A stretch of 64,000 nt of DNA, taken from assembly GCA_964387745.1 (NCBI GenBank), contig CAYLXL010000001.1:1-64000 (forward strand), read 5' to 3'. Under the pieces are notes generated by a model, which did no database searches, had not been told where the DNA came from, and was given only the letters and a program-made list of their open reading frames with translations. Origin of the DNA: JAGOUU01 sp964387745 (GTDB taxonomy: Bacteria > Pseudomonadota > Gammaproteobacteria > JAGOUU01). Positions 8,647-17,474 of the stretch are shown here, one piece after another. Each line of letters opens with the position of its first letter. Position 1 is the stretch's first letter. A program made the translations under genes and the position numbers.

Positions 8647-9684
8647 TTATAAGAGATCGGCTGCAAATTTTTTAAGAGCTTTTTGGGTAGCCGTAGAAAA
8701 GTTACTATCGTTAGTTATAGTTAGTGCTTGTAGATTTCTTTGCCAAGGGAAGGTTTTCTGAAATTTTTTATAGGTGATCGATAAAATATAATTTGATATT
8801 TTATATTTAGTAATACTGGTTTTAAATGAATTTAAATGTTCATGAGGAAAATCAAAAGCAGGGTATTGCTTAATGTTATCGCTACTTTTTACAATAAAAG
8901 TAGGGCATTCCCATTGGCCAGCCAACCATTCGCCATCTGTTTTTTGGTAACTTAATAAACTATTATTTTCTATAATTAGCACTCGCAGTAAAGACAGTTC
9001 ATGAGTTATTTTTTGTTCTTTTTTAACTACAGGTCTAATTAGAGGATTGTCTTTACTTTTACAACCCATAGATAAAGGGCATAATTTGCACTGGGTTTTT
9101 GTGGTTGTACACAATTCTCTCCCAAGGTCCATCAAGGCTTCATTAAGTGCACGAAATGATAAGTTGTTGTTAAATATTTTTTCATTATTAAATAAATCTA
9201 AAATGGTTTTTTTTAGAATAGAGCCTTTTGTCACATCTAAACCATAATAACGAGCGATAACACGCTCAAGATTAGTATCAATAGCAAGAGCTTTTTGATC
9301 AGCACCTATAGCTAGGATGGCACTGGCTGTGTAATCACCGATGCCTGGAATAGTTAAAAGTAGGTTGTAGTCAGTTGGTATTTGCCCCCGAAGATGATGA
9401 TGAGCATTAATATATCGAGCTGCAGCTAATAAGTTTTTGGCGCGTCGGTAATAACCAAGTCCTTTCCAGGCGACGAGAATGTCTTCTTCAGTTGCTTTTG
9501 CAAGTGTAGTGATGTCAGGGTAATGATTTAAAAAAATTTGGAATTTATTTAATACAGTAGCTACTGTAGTTTGTTGTAGCATAATCTCAGAAACTAACGT
9601 TCCGTAAAGACTGCGGTTTTGTCGCCATGGTAAAAAATTAAATTGTTCTGACCAAATAAGCAGATTATCGAAATCTTGTTGCAT
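8647..9684 (-). CDS. mutY: A/G-specific adenine DNA glycosylase
   Basis: Removes adenine mispaired with 8-oxoguanine during base-excision repair. The 345 residues show catalytic E33 (SEIMLQQT), the helix-hairpin-helix PGIGDYTA (113-120), catalytic D136 (IDTNLERV), and the iron-sulfur ligands C192, C199, C202 and C208 in the C-x6-C-x2-C-x5-C spacing. The C-terminal NUDIX-like domain that reads 8-oxoG is present (about 225-345). In many relatives mutY sits beside asmA-yggX; here those genes are about 8 kb away. Confidence 0.95.
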   Translation of the reverse strand: MQQDFDNLLIWSEQFNFLPWRQNRSLYGTLVSEIMLQQTTVATVLNKFQIFLNHYPDITTLAKATEEDILVAWKGLGYYRRAKNLLAAARYINAHHHLRGQIPTDYNLLLTIPGIGDYTASAILAIGADQKALAIDTNLERVIARYYGLDVTKGSILKKTILDLFNNEKIFNNNLSFRALNEALMDLGRELCTTTKTQCKLCPLSMGCKSKDNPLIRPVVKKEQKITHELSLLRVLIIENNSLLSYQKTDGEWLAGQWECPTFIVKSSDNIKQYPAFDFPHEHLNSFKTSITKYKISNYILSITYKKFQKTFPWQRNLQALTITNDSNFSTATQKALKKFAADLL

Positions 9685-9742
9685 TATATAAGTGATTTAT
9701 CTAGTTTTATGAATATTATAGCAGATAGTAACTTAAAACTAG

Positions 9743-9768
9743 GTGACAATTAAAAAGAAAATTGTCAC
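9743..9768. promoter_or_regulatory. 9-bp inverted repeat in the mutY/katG divergent promoter region
   Basis: gtgacaatt (9743-9751) and aattgtcac (9760-9768) are perfect reverse complements with an 8-base A-rich spacer. The element lies between the divergently transcribed mutY and katG, about 65 bases before the katG start. It has no T-run, so a protein-binding operator is more likely than a terminator. It does not match the OxyR or PerR consensus as I know them. Confidence 0.5.
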
Positions 9769-9831
9769 TATAGAACAATAATAAAACCATATTAACTCAG
9801 ATTAATAATTTTGACATCAGGGACGTGCTCA

Positions 9832-12120
9832 ATGAATTTGAAACCATATAATATTAAATTATTTAAATTAGGTTTGATCAGTTGTTTAATACTGCCTTCA
9901 GTAATTATTGCTAAACCTTCAATTAGCAGCAAAGATAAGGATAACGAGAAGAATTTTGAACGCAGTCAAATGCAGATTAAAACTAATCAATTTTGGTGGC
10001 CACAACAATTAGACTTGTCTCCTTTACGTAAAGATGATAGGCGCAATAATCCTTTAGGCGATGATTTTAATTATGCAAAAGCATTTAAACAATTAGATCT
10101 TACAGCAGTCAAAAAAGATATTAATAATTTATTAACTTCATCACAAGATTGGTGGCCAGCAGATTGGGGAAATTACGGACCATTTTTTATTCGTATGGCA
10201 TGGCATGGGGCTGGTACTTATAGAGCTGTTGATGGTCGTGGTGGTGGTGATGGAGGGCAAATGCGTTTTGATCCTTTAAATAGCTGGCCTGATAACACGA
10301 GTCTTGATAAAGCTCGTCGATTGTTATGGCCAGTTAAACAAAAATATGGTCGTAATATTTCTTGGGGTGATTTAATTGCTTTAACTGGTAACGTTGCGCT
10401 TGAGAATATGGGATTTGAAACTTATGGTTTTGCTGGTGGTCGTAATGATGATTGGCAACCGGAAATGGTTTATTGGGGTCCTGAAGTAAATATGCTCGGC
10501 AGTAAGCGTCATGATAAAAATGATAAATTGCAATCGCCATTGGGTGCTACACATATGGGATTAATATATGTTAATCCAGAAGGACCATTAGGTAAACCAG
10601 ATCCTAAAGGCGCAGCAAAACACATACGAGAAGCATTTGGTCGTATGGCGATGAATGACGAAGAAACGGTAGCTTTGATAGCTGGTGGTCATACTTTTGG
10701 TAAAACTCATGGAGCACATAAACCAAAAGATTGTTTAGGGCCAGAGCCTGCAGCTGCAGCAATAGAGCGTCAAGGATTAGGTTGGGAAAATAAATGTGGC
10801 AAGGGTCATTCAGAAGATACTATCACAAGTGGACTTGAAGGAGCTTGGACGCAACAACCGATAAGGTTCACGAGTTTATATTTTAGTAATTTACTAAATA
10901 ATGAGTGGAAGTTGTCTAAAAGCCCAGGGGGTGCTTTTCAATGGATACCTAAAGATGAAAAATTACACACAACAGTTCCTGATGCTCATATAAAAGACAA
11001 ATTTAATAGCCCTGTAATGTTAACTACAGATTTAGCACTAAAAGAAGATCCGGAGTATTTTAAAATTTCAAAAAGATTTTTAGATAATCCAGATGAATTC
11101 AAACAAGCTTTTGCTAAAGCGTGGTTTAAATTAATACATCGTGATATGGGACCAAGTAGCCGTTACTTGGGAGCAGAAGTTCCTAGAGAAGATTTGATAT
11201 GGCAAGATCCGTTACCAAAGATTGATTATACGTTAATTAATGATGACGATGCAGCGGCTCTTAAAAAAGATATTCTAGCATCAGGCTTGACTGTTCCAGA
11301 ACTAGTTCGTACTGCTTGGGCTTCGGCTTCTAGCTTTCGTCAATCTGATATGAGGGGAGGTGCTAATGGTGCAAGATTGCGTTTATTACCTCAGAAAGAT
11401 TGGGTAGTTAATAATCCTAAAGAACTAGAAAAAGTTTTAGATAAGCTTGAGAAAATACAAAAAGAATTTAATGATTCAGCCTCAAGCTCAAAAAAAGTAT
11501 CAATGGCTGATTTGATAATACTTGCGGGTAACGCAGGTATAGAGAAGGCAGCTAAAGATGCTGGAACAGATATCACTGTGCCATTTAATCCAGGCAGAGC
11601 AGATGCTTTACAAGAACAAACAGATATTGAGTCTTTTGCATTGTTAGAGCCAAAAGCCGATGCGTTTCGCAATTATTATAATAAAAAAGAAAATCTAGTT
11701 TCTGCTTTAGATATGATGGTTGATAAAGCAAATCAATTAAATTTAACTGTTCCTGAAATGACTGTACTGATAGGTGGTATGCGAGTTATAGGTGCTAATG
11801 CTGAAGACAATAAACATGGCATTTTAACAGATAAGCCAGGTACTTTGTCTAATGATTATTTTGTTAATTTGTTGGATATGTCAACCAGATGGACAAAATC
11901 TAAAGATGACATTATTTACGAAGGCATCGATAGAAAAACTGGTATGGCTAAATATACTGCAACGGATGTAGATTTAATTTTTGGTGCACATCCAGAATTA
12001 CGTGCAGTAGCAGAAGTATATGCATTTAATGATGCTAAACCGACTTTTGTTGATGCTTTTGTCAAAGCATGGACTAAAGTTATGCAAGCAGATCGCTTTG
12101 ATCTACAAAATGAGAGTTAA
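9832..12120 (+). CDS. katG: Catalase-peroxidase KatG with N-terminal export signal
   Basis: Bifunctional haem catalase-peroxidase detoxifying H2O2. I choose the ATG at 9832 (762 residues), because an aggga ribosome-binding site lies 8 bases upstream. An upstream in-frame TTG at 9811 would only add seven residues before the signal. Residues 1-28 have a basic start, a hydrophobic core and a likely cleavage after VIIA, so the enzyme is probably periplasmic, as in one of the two Legionella KatG paralogs. The distal triad region (RMAWHGAGTYR), the Tyr and Met of the Met-Tyr-Trp crosslink (GLIYVNPEG, FGRMAMN) and the proximal His (GGHTFGKTHG) are present. The degenerate C-terminal duplicate domain is complete. 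The gene is 9 bases upstream of an Old Yellow Enzyme gene. Confidence 0.95.
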   Translation: MNLKPYNIKLFKLGLISCLILPSVIIAKPSISSKDKDNEKNFERSQMQIKTNQFWWPQQLDLSPLRKDDRRNNPLGDDFNYAKAFKQLDLTAVKKDINNLLTSSQDWWPADWGNYGPFFIRMAWHGAGTYRAVDGRGGGDGGQMRFDPLNSWPDNTSLDKARRLLWPVKQKYGRNISWGDLIALTGNVALENMGFETYGFAGGRNDDWQPEMVYWGPEVNMLGSKRHDKNDKLQSPLGATHMGLIYVNPEGPLGKPDPKGAAKHIREAFGRMAMNDEETVALIAGGHTFGKTHGAHKPKDCLGPEPAAAAIERQGLGWENKCGKGHSEDTITSGLEGAWTQQPIRFTSLYFSNLLNNEWKLSKSPGGAFQWIPKDEKLHTTVPDAHIKDKFNSPVMLTTDLALKEDPEYFKISKRFLDNPDEFKQAFAKAWFKLIHRDMGPSSRYLGAEVPREDLIWQDPLPKIDYTLINDDDAAALKKDILASGLTVPELVRTAWASASSFRQSDMRGGANGARLRLLPQKDWVVNNPKELEKVLDKLEKIQKEFNDSASSSKKVSMADLIILAGNAGIEKAAKDAGTDITVPFNPGRADALQEQTDIESFALLEPKADAFRNYYNKKENLVSALDMMVDKANQLNLTVPEMTVLIGGMRVIGANAEDNKHGILTDKPGTLSNDYFVNLLDMSTRWTKSKDDIIYEGIDRKTGMAKYTATDVDLIFGAHPELRAVAEVYAFNDAKPTFVDAFVKAWTKVMQADRFDLQNES

Positions 12121-12129
12121 GCTAAAATT

Positions 12130-13245
12130 ATGACAGCCATATTTAGTCAATTTAAATTAAAAGATGTTACCCTGCGCAATAGGATTGTGGTTCCACCGAT
12201 GTGTCAGTATAGCGCTATTGATGGATTGACTAATAATTGGCATCTGGCTCATTACTCAGAACTTGCGCGTGGTGGTGCTGGCTTAGTTATCGTTGAAGCA
12301 ACGGGAGTATCTCCAGAGGGTAGAATTACTCCGCGTTGTACAGGGATTTGGCACGATGATCACATTGAGGGGATGCAAGCGATAGTACAAGCTATTGAGA
12401 GTGCAGGTGCGGTGCCTGGAATTCAAATAGCGCATGCCGGCCGCAAAGCAAGCGCTAATTTACCTTGGGAGGGAGATGATCATATTCCTGATTATGATCC
12501 TCGAGGTTGGGAGATTATAGCGCCATCAGCCATAGCTTTTGGCGCTAAGCTGCAAAAAATTCCGAGAGCAATGACGCTTGATGATATCAATCAGGTAAAA
12601 AAAGATTTTGTAGCTGCAGCAAAACGTGCATTAGCTGCAGGCTTTAAATGGCTAGAATTACATTTCGCGCATGGTTATTTGGCGCAAAGTTTTTTTTCTA
12701 TCCATGCTAATCAACGTCAAGATCAATATGGTGGTGATTATTTAGGTAGAGGGCGTTTCCTGCTTGAAACACTAAGCGCCGTGCGTTCAGTATGGCCTGA
12801 AGATTTACCTTTAACAGCCCGATTCGGTGTTATAGAGTATGATGGTCGCGATGAGCAAACGTTAAAAGAATCTATAGAGTTAATAAAATTATTTAAGCAA
12901 CAAGGATTAGATATGTTAAGCGTTAGTATAGGTTTTTCGACGCCTAATGCTAATGTTCCTTGGGCGGATGCTTTATTGGCACCGATAGCCGCAACTGTGC
13001 GTAAAGAAGCAAATATTCCAGTTGCTGCAGCTTGGGGTATAGATGATCCTGAGATTGCTAATCAAACAATTGTTAATAAACAATTAGATTTAGTTATGAT
13101 TGGTCGTGCTCATTTAGCAAATCCTCATTATCCTTATCAAATGGCTTTAGTCCTGCAAAAAGAAAGTCCATCAAAACTTTTGCCAGTTCAATATGCCCAT
13201 TGGTTGGAGCGTTATAAAGGGCCTGGGAAAGTTTCTGCGAAGTAA
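12130..13245 (+). CDS. NADPH-dependent flavin oxidoreductase (Old Yellow Enzyme, YqjM/NamA type)
   Basis: The 371-residue TIM barrel reduces activated C=C bonds using FMN and NAD(P)H. Visible signatures are PMCQYSA (the class II OYE flavin-tuning Cys), the substrate-binding HFAH in LELHFAHGYLAQSF, RFG near the middle, and GRAHLANP at the phosphate-binding end. It starts 9 bases after katG and is probably cotranscribed, which would pair peroxide removal with reduction of electrophilic damage products. The physiological substrate is unknown. Confidence 0.9.
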   Translation: MTAIFSQFKLKDVTLRNRIVVPPMCQYSAIDGLTNNWHLAHYSELARGGAGLVIVEATGVSPEGRITPRCTGIWHDDHIEGMQAIVQAIESAGAVPGIQIAHAGRKASANLPWEGDDHIPDYDPRGWEIIAPSAIAFGAKLQKIPRAMTLDDINQVKKDFVAAAKRALAAGFKWLELHFAHGYLAQSFFSIHANQRQDQYGGDYLGRGRFLLETLSAVRSVWPEDLPLTARFGVIEYDGRDEQTLKESIELIKLFKQQGLDMLSVSIGFSTPNANVPWADALLAPIAATVRKEANIPVAAAWGIDDPEIANQTIVNKQLDLVMIGRAHLANPHYPYQMALVLQKESPSKLLPVQYAHWLERYKGPGKVSAK

Positions 13246-13262
13246 TTAAGATTTATCTTATT

Positions 13263-13793
13263 TTATACTGAATCATTAGATTCTATATTATTTTTTAGGT
13301 AGGTAAATATTATGCGACTGCTTGCAGGCGGCTTGTTCTGAAGTTTTTCTTTCTGTGCGTTTCTAATTAATTGTCGCAAATGTTGGCGATCAAGATTTGA
13401 GTGTTGATTTAAAAGTTCATCTAAAGCAGCGTCACCGTCATTAATGAGTTTATCTCGCCATTTTTCTATATCATGAAATGCTTTATTGGATTTTTGATGC
13501 TGTAATTTGTGTGCATCCAATACTTTTTTAATTTCTTCGGTCTCTAAATGACTTAAAAGCTTGCCAATGTACTGTAACTGGCGGCGTATGCTTTTATCAT
13601 TACCCAGGTGCCTAGCCAAGATAATCGCATTATTCAAGTCATCTTCTAGGTTTAAGCTATTGGTTAGGTGTTGTGGTGCTTCTACAAGTTCTTTGCCGAG
13701 GTTTTGTAGCTCTTTCATGTCACGTTTGCGTTGAGATTTACTGGGGGTTGAATCTATACCTTTCTTGCCAGAAGGTTCTGTAATTTTGGTCAT
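13263..13793 (-). CDS. darP: Ribosome-associated protein DarP (YjgA)
   Basis: DarP is a 50S-subunit assembly factor. The 176-residue, highly charged helical protein has the family features: KSQRKRDMKELQNLG near the N-terminus, a Leu/Asp-rich centre with ARHL and RRQLQYIGKLL, then FHDIEKWRDKLI and the C-terminal HLRQLIRNAQKE. Length is normal. It is convergent with the OYE gene with a 17-base gap. Confidence 0.88.
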   Translation of the reverse strand: MTKITEPSGKKGIDSTPSKSQRKRDMKELQNLGKELVEAPQHLTNSLNLEDDLNNAIILARHLGNDKSIRRQLQYIGKLLSHLETEEIKKVLDAHKLQHQKSNKAFHDIEKWRDKLINDGDAALDELLNQHSNLDRQHLRQLIRNAQKEKLQNKPPASSRIIFTYLKNNIESNDSV

Positions 13794-13969
13794 GATATTG
13801 GAGAAACTCAGGTTATGTTGCTCATTATAGTAATTAATAGTTCATTGTTCTATATAAAATTACAATCTCGTGATAGAATCTAGAATATAGGAGCGGGGTC
13901 CATGAAGTAAAATTGAATCTTGCGTTTGAAGCGATTAGGCATTTCTTGCAACAGGTTGGGACAAATGAA

Positions 13970-13990
13970 GAGGCGACCTGCAATCGCCTC
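13970..13990. terminator. Weak stem-loop downstream of the 14045-14752 gene
   Basis: gaggcga (13970-13976) pairs with tcgcctc (13984-13990) around a 7-base loop. On the minus strand it lies 55 bases after the stop of the secreted-protein gene and is followed by ttcattt, an imperfect U-run. It may terminate that gene. Confidence 0.4.
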
Positions 13991-14044
13991 ATATAAAAAT
14001 GGGACTTTAATTTTTAACTGTTTAAACCATAGCAACTTGTTATT

Positions 14045-14752
14045 TTAATTCACTGTAGCGCCTATCGGAAATGGTACTATAGCACCAGTAATAGTACCTA
14101 CATCGTTTAATATTTTATTACAGTTTTGATAAGTACTAAACGCATTTACTCCGTTGACAACATTTACTTCGACAGTTGTGAATGTTCCATTGGCTACATG
14201 ATTAGTAGCGCAAACAAATTGATTATTTGAGGGAAAATACCTAGATATAAAATCAATAGCCAACTGTGGACTAGCATTACTGAAGGATGGAAGTAATCTA
14301 AAATAGAGATCGTATGTAAATAATGAAGAAGGAGGAGATATTCTATGTACTGTATTTCTATAGGGTAACGTTACTCCTAAATTCATTTCATGATTGTTAT
14401 AAGCATTCAATACATAATTGGCATTATTTTCCCAACAAGGACACGCTGGTCCTTTACTCACACAAGGCATATCTGGATCGCTTGCTTTCATTTTGTTGCG
14501 ATAATTTTTTAGGATTCGTTCATTTTGATTCGAGAGCTGTACTGCCTCTCCGGTTAATGACTCTAAATGCGCATCATGTGCTTCACAATACGCAACACAA
14601 AGCCCATACAACCCTTTAGTAACATCCGGTGATTTTAATACATCACATACGCTCTCTTGTGATGGTGTTTTTGTATCAGGTGTTGTTGCAATTACCGTGC
14701 TACTGATTAGTAATAAAGTACATGATAATACTTGTAATATACTCTTTAACAT
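14045..14752 (-). CDS. Secreted Cys-containing protein of unknown function
   Basis: I do not recognise a named family. The start is taken at 14752, giving 235 residues, because a gggg ribosome-binding site precedes this ATG and a Sec-type signal peptide follows (hydrophobic core LQVLSCTLLLISSTVIA). The mature part has a conserved-looking segment GLYGLCVAYCEAHD, a helix with QNERILKNYRNKMK, then DMPCVSKGPACPCW, which places two cysteine pairs close together and could form disulfides or bind metal. A beta-rich C-terminal half has two further cysteines (FVCATN, YQNCNK). Related exported proteins with the GLC-x3-CEA and CPCW motifs occur in other gammaproteobacteria, from memory. It is the first gene of the accessory patch before tRNA-Phe. 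Confidence 0.65.
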   Translation of the reverse strand: MLKSILQVLSCTLLLISSTVIATTPDTKTPSQESVCDVLKSPDVTKGLYGLCVAYCEAHDAHLESLTGEAVQLSNQNERILKNYRNKMKASDPDMPCVSKGPACPCWENNANYVLNAYNNHEMNLGVTLPYRNTVHRISPPSSLFTYDLYFRLLPSFSNASPQLAIDFISRYFPSNNQFVCATNHVANGTFTTVEVNVVNGVNAFSTYQNCNKILNDVGTITGAIVPFPIGATVN

Positions 14753-15069
14753 AATTATATACCCCTGATTTACAACATTATTGTCAATGGTGGCTACTAT
14801 AAAAACCACAACTTTATTTATCTACGTAACCACGTAAACGTATATCTGACTAATCAAAGGGTTAGCCATATACTTATTAGCTATGGAAGTTATAATTTAA
14901 ACTTATACCCGACACTATTAAGCTAGACTGATTTAATATAAAAATACAGATAAATGAAAAAAAAAAATGCAGTAAAAAGAGCACGTTAGAAGCAGGTGTA
15001 TAATTATTCAGTAGGTAAAACTAAGTATATGATTGTATGCGTTGACGCCTATGGCGCGCGGAAGTCCTG
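14753..15069. other. Intergenic region, 317 bases, no gene seen
   Basis: AT-rich spacer with the ribosome-binding site of the secreted-protein gene at its left edge. I see a TTGACA-like hexamer on the minus strand near 14790 but no well-spaced -10. There is a run of twelve A at about 14957 and a short imperfect dyad around 15040-15055. No tRNA, attachment-site duplicate or terminator is evident. Confidence 0.5.
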
Positions 15070-15498
15070 TTAATGAATATAGCATGAATAATCTGGGATT
15101 ATAATGTTTTTAGTGGGTAAAATAATCTTAACCAGGTTATGTAATGTATATTTTAACACATCATTCCAATATCGTACCCAACCACTAATTAAAACATCAT
15201 ATTTATCACCATTCTTAAAATCTTTCAAAGAATTAGGAGTTGGAGAGCTTTTGAGATCAGTAAAATAAGTGTTAGAAAAATATATGATTTCATCAAAAGA
15301 TAATGAATCAATTAACTTTGAACTATTGGTAATCTTGCGACAATGCGCATGTCTAATTACAATTTGGCCTTTTGGATGTTCTTTGTTTGGTGGTATATGC
15401 ATAGAATGTTCGCGTACATAATGTTTGCCAACTGGACAATGACGCCAAGGATGCGTTTTATTTTTAGAGCTATCTGATGGAATTAATTTTTCAGCCAT
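15070..15498 (-). CDS. Hypothetical protein with a Cys/His-rich N-terminal segment
   Basis: I do not recognise the family. The 142 residues open with a basic, Cys/His-rich part: WRHCPVGKHYVREH (about 18-31), then IRHAHCRKI about 17 residues later. The spacing C-x5-H-x5-H and H-x-H-C could be a zinc site, though this is only a suggestion. A hydrophilic middle and a hydrophobic C-terminal segment (LVKIILPTKNIIIPD) follow. There is no signal peptide. It lies between the secreted protein and the BRO antirepressor, so it belongs to the accessory patch. Confidence 0.5.
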   Translation of the reverse strand: MAEKLIPSDSSKNKTHPWRHCPVGKHYVREHSMHIPPNKEHPKGQIVIRHAHCRKITNSSKLIDSLSFDEIIYFSNTYFTDLKSSPTPNSLKDFKNGDKYDVLISGWVRYWNDVLKYTLHNLVKIILPTKNIIIPDYSCYIH

Positions 15499-15737
15499 GG
15501 TTAGATTAAAGCTCTATACGTCATTAATAATGGAGACTAACGTTTATATTCAAGAATCTAATTAATACTTTAAGATTTACCTGTTCTATTATATATTATT
15601 AAAGCAATCGTGAAAGAAAAGGTGTTTGACATCTTTTTTATATTGGATAAACAAATTAAATCTGTTAGTAATGCTGCGGTATAAGTTGAATAACCAGAAG
15701 TCAAGGAATCCTTGATAACTGAATAGATTTTTAAGTG

Positions 15738-15754
15738 GGGTACAAAGTGTACCC
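15738..15754. promoter_or_regulatory. Candidate operator: palindrome upstream of the BRO gene
   Basis: gggtacaaagtgtaccc is a perfect 7-bp inverted repeat with a 3-base centre. It ends 29 bases before the BRO ATG, just upstream of a strong aaggag ribosome-binding site at 15769-15774. Position and symmetry fit repressor binding or autoregulation. Confidence 0.5.
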
Positions 15755-15783
15755 TGGTTGGCACATTGAAGGAGTAGGGTATT

Positions 15784-16644
15784 ATGAGTAAGCAATTGGA
15801 CAAAGATAATTATATTGTTGTGTTTAATGACAATAATATACGTAGAATATTTCATGAAGGTGCATGGTGGTTTTCAATTATTGATGTTGTTGGGGTGTTA
15901 TCTGAAAGTTCTAATCCAAGACGTTATTGGTCTGACTTAAAGCGACAACTTATTGAAACAGAGGGATTTATCCAGTTGTACGAAAAAACCGTACAACTGA
16001 AACTACAAGCGTTAGATGGAAAAAACTATAAAACTGATTGTGCAGATACTGAGACAATATTTAGAATAATCCAATCAATTCCATCCCCTAAAGCAGAGCC
16101 ATTTAAACGTTGGTTGGCCAAAGTAGGCTATGAGCGTATTCAAGAAATTGAAGATCCAGAATTAGCATCAGAGCGAGCACGTGAACTATATAAAGCTAAA
16201 GGCTATGATGATGCCTGGATTGAAAAACGCATGCGTGGCATTCAAATCAGAGCCGAGTTAACTGATGAATGGGATAAGCGCAACGTAGGTAGCAATAAAG
16301 AATTTGCTATTTTGACAGCTGAGATATCCAAGGCTACTTTCGGCATGACACCATCAGAATATAAAGAACATAAAAGTTTAGCTCATGAAAATTTACGTGA
16401 TCATATGACTGATCTTGAATTAATCTTTACTATGCTTGGTGAAGCATCAACTACAGAGATTGCTCGTAGTAAAGATGCACAGGGTTTTAGTGAAAATAAA
16501 TCAGCAGCTAAAGTTGGTGGCAATGTTGCTGGTAAGGCTAGAAAAGATTTAGAGCGACGCACAGGCAAGCAGGTTATTACTGACAGCAATTATTTACATC
16601 GACCACAGAAAAGAATAACAACAAAATCAGCAATTGAAGATTAG
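15784..16644 (+). CDS. BRO-N domain antirepressor, DinD-like
   Basis: The 286-residue protein has an N-terminal BRO/phage antirepressor domain (about 10-120), seen in IRRIFHEGAWWFSIIDVV, YWSDLKRQL and FKRWLAKVGYERIQE. A C-terminal part resembles DinD-type proteins (GSNKEFAILTAEISKATFGMTPSEYK, with MTDLELIFTMLGEASTTEIA). Such proteins are carried by phages and mobile elements and usually relieve repression after DNA damage. The start is fixed by aaggag 9 bases upstream. Its stop is 3 bases from the 3' end of tRNA-Phe, a typical place for integrated elements, though no integrase is visible. Confidence 0.85.
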   Translation: MSKQLDKDNYIVVFNDNNIRRIFHEGAWWFSIIDVVGVLSESSNPRRYWSDLKRQLIETEGFIQLYEKTVQLKLQALDGKNYKTDCADTETIFRIIQSIPSPKAEPFKRWLAKVGYERIQEIEDPELASERARELYKAKGYDDAWIEKRMRGIQIRAELTDEWDKRNVGSNKEFAILTAEISKATFGMTPSEYKEHKSLAHENLRDHMTDLELIFTMLGEASTTEIARSKDAQGFSENKSAAKVGGNVAGKARKDLERRTGKQVITDSNYLHRPQKRITTKSAIED

Positions 16645-16647
16645 AAA

Positions 16648-16723
16648 TGGTGGCCTGAGCTGGAATCGAACCAGCGACACAAGGATTTTCAGTCCTTTGC
16701 TCTACCGACTGAGCTATCAGGCC
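16648..16723 (-). tRNA. tRNA-Phe (GAA)
   Basis: 76-nt cloverleaf on the minus strand. Acceptor stem GGCCTGA/TCAGGCC, D-arm AGCTCAGTCGGTAGAGC, anticodon loop CTGAAAA with anticodon GAA (16690-16688), T-arm GGTTCGATTCC, discriminator A and an encoded CCA at 16650-16648. Confidence 0.97.
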
Positions 16724-16741
16724 ATTGAAGACTTTACGAAT

Positions 16742-17203
16742 TTAAATTAAATTGGACTCAGTGTCAAGAATATTTTGTTCCCACTCTAATAAAGCTTTTT
16801 TTATGTATCCACCCCATCGATACTTGTATGTTTTAGAGTTTTTGCTGACAACTCTATGGCAGGGGATAATAAAAGCTATTTTATTGCTACCTGTAGCTGT
16901 GCCCACTGCTCGGACCGCTTTTGGGTGATTAATCACCTTAGCAATGTCACTGTAGGTAGCAGTTTGGCCAAAAGGTATTTTCTTAATGGCATTCCAGACT
17001 TTGATTTGGAAATCTGTGCCTTCGAATTGTATGGGTATTTTAGAATTGTCTTGGCTAAAAATTTTGGCAATGAATTCGGGATCTTCGACTACTGTATCAT
17101 TAGAATCAGAATCAGCAAATTTTAAACCGCATACTGTATTGTTATTGAAGGTAATAACACAATGACCAAACGGAGTTTTATAAGTCTTAGAGTAACCAGA
17201 CAT
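16742..17203 (-). CDS. ogt: Methylated-DNA-[protein]-cysteine S-methyltransferase
   Basis: Suicide repair of O6-alkylguanine by transfer to an active-site Cys. The 153 residues contain the methyltransferase core: FQIKVWNAIKKIPFGQT, the helix-turn-helix YSDIAKVINHPKAVRAVG, and IPCHRVV with nucleophile C115. It lacks the Ada N-terminal domain, so it is Ogt-like. It starts 2 bases after yggX in the asmA-yggX-ogt cluster, which suggests an operon. Confidence 0.92.
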   Translation of the reverse strand: MSGYSKTYKTPFGHCVITFNNNTVCGLKFADSDSNDTVVEDPEFIAKIFSQDNSKIPIQFEGTDFQIKVWNAIKKIPFGQTATYSDIAKVINHPKAVRAVGTATGSNKIAFIIPCHRVVSKNSKTYKYRWGGYIKKALLEWEQNILDTESNLI

Positions 17204-17205
17204 AG

Positions 17206-17472
17206 TTATTTCGGAGTATAACCACTTGGTTTATCAGAGCCTTCACCAAATAAAAACGATTCCATTTCTTTTTCTAGAAATTGGCGAGCCTTAGGTTCTA
17301 TCAAGCTTAGTCTGTATTCATTGATAAGCATAGTTTGATGAGAGAGCCACTGTTGCCAGGCTTGCTTTGATATCTGGTCATAAATCTTAGCGCCAAGTTC
17401 GCCTGGATAAGGTTGTCTGGATAGGCCTTCTAAATCTTTTTTAAGTTTTTGACAGTAAACAACTCGTGACAT
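17206..17472 (-). CDS. yggX: Fe(2+)-trafficking protein YggX
   Basis: Small acidic/basic protein linked to iron handling and protection of Fe-S clusters from oxidation. The 88 residues match the family: MSRVVYCQKLKKDLEGL with the conserved Cys7, PYPGELG, WQQWLSHQTMLINEYRL and a C-terminal GSDKPSGYTP. It is sandwiched between asmA and ogt with 2-base gaps. Confidence 0.95.
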   Translation of the reverse strand: MSRVVYCQKLKKDLEGLSRQPYPGELGAKIYDQISKQAWQQWLSHQTMLINEYRLSLIEPKARQFLEKEMESFLFGEGSDKPSGYTPK

Positions 17473-17474
17473 AA

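Noticed and set aside
9811..9831. TTG at 9811 as the katG start and TTGACA as its -35 box
   Set aside because: The ATG at 9832 has a good ribosome-binding site. A -35 element 21 bases before the start codon leaves no room for a -10 and leader.
15570..15855. Small open frames on the minus strand opposite the BRO gene start
   Set aside because: They overlap the BRO promoter and start codon, lack ribosome-binding sites and have no recognisable features.
13794..16723. Integrated element with attachment sites at tRNA-Phe
   Set aside because: No duplicate of the tRNA 3' end, integrase or transposase was found to the left, so an intact element is not supported; only a remnant is suggested.
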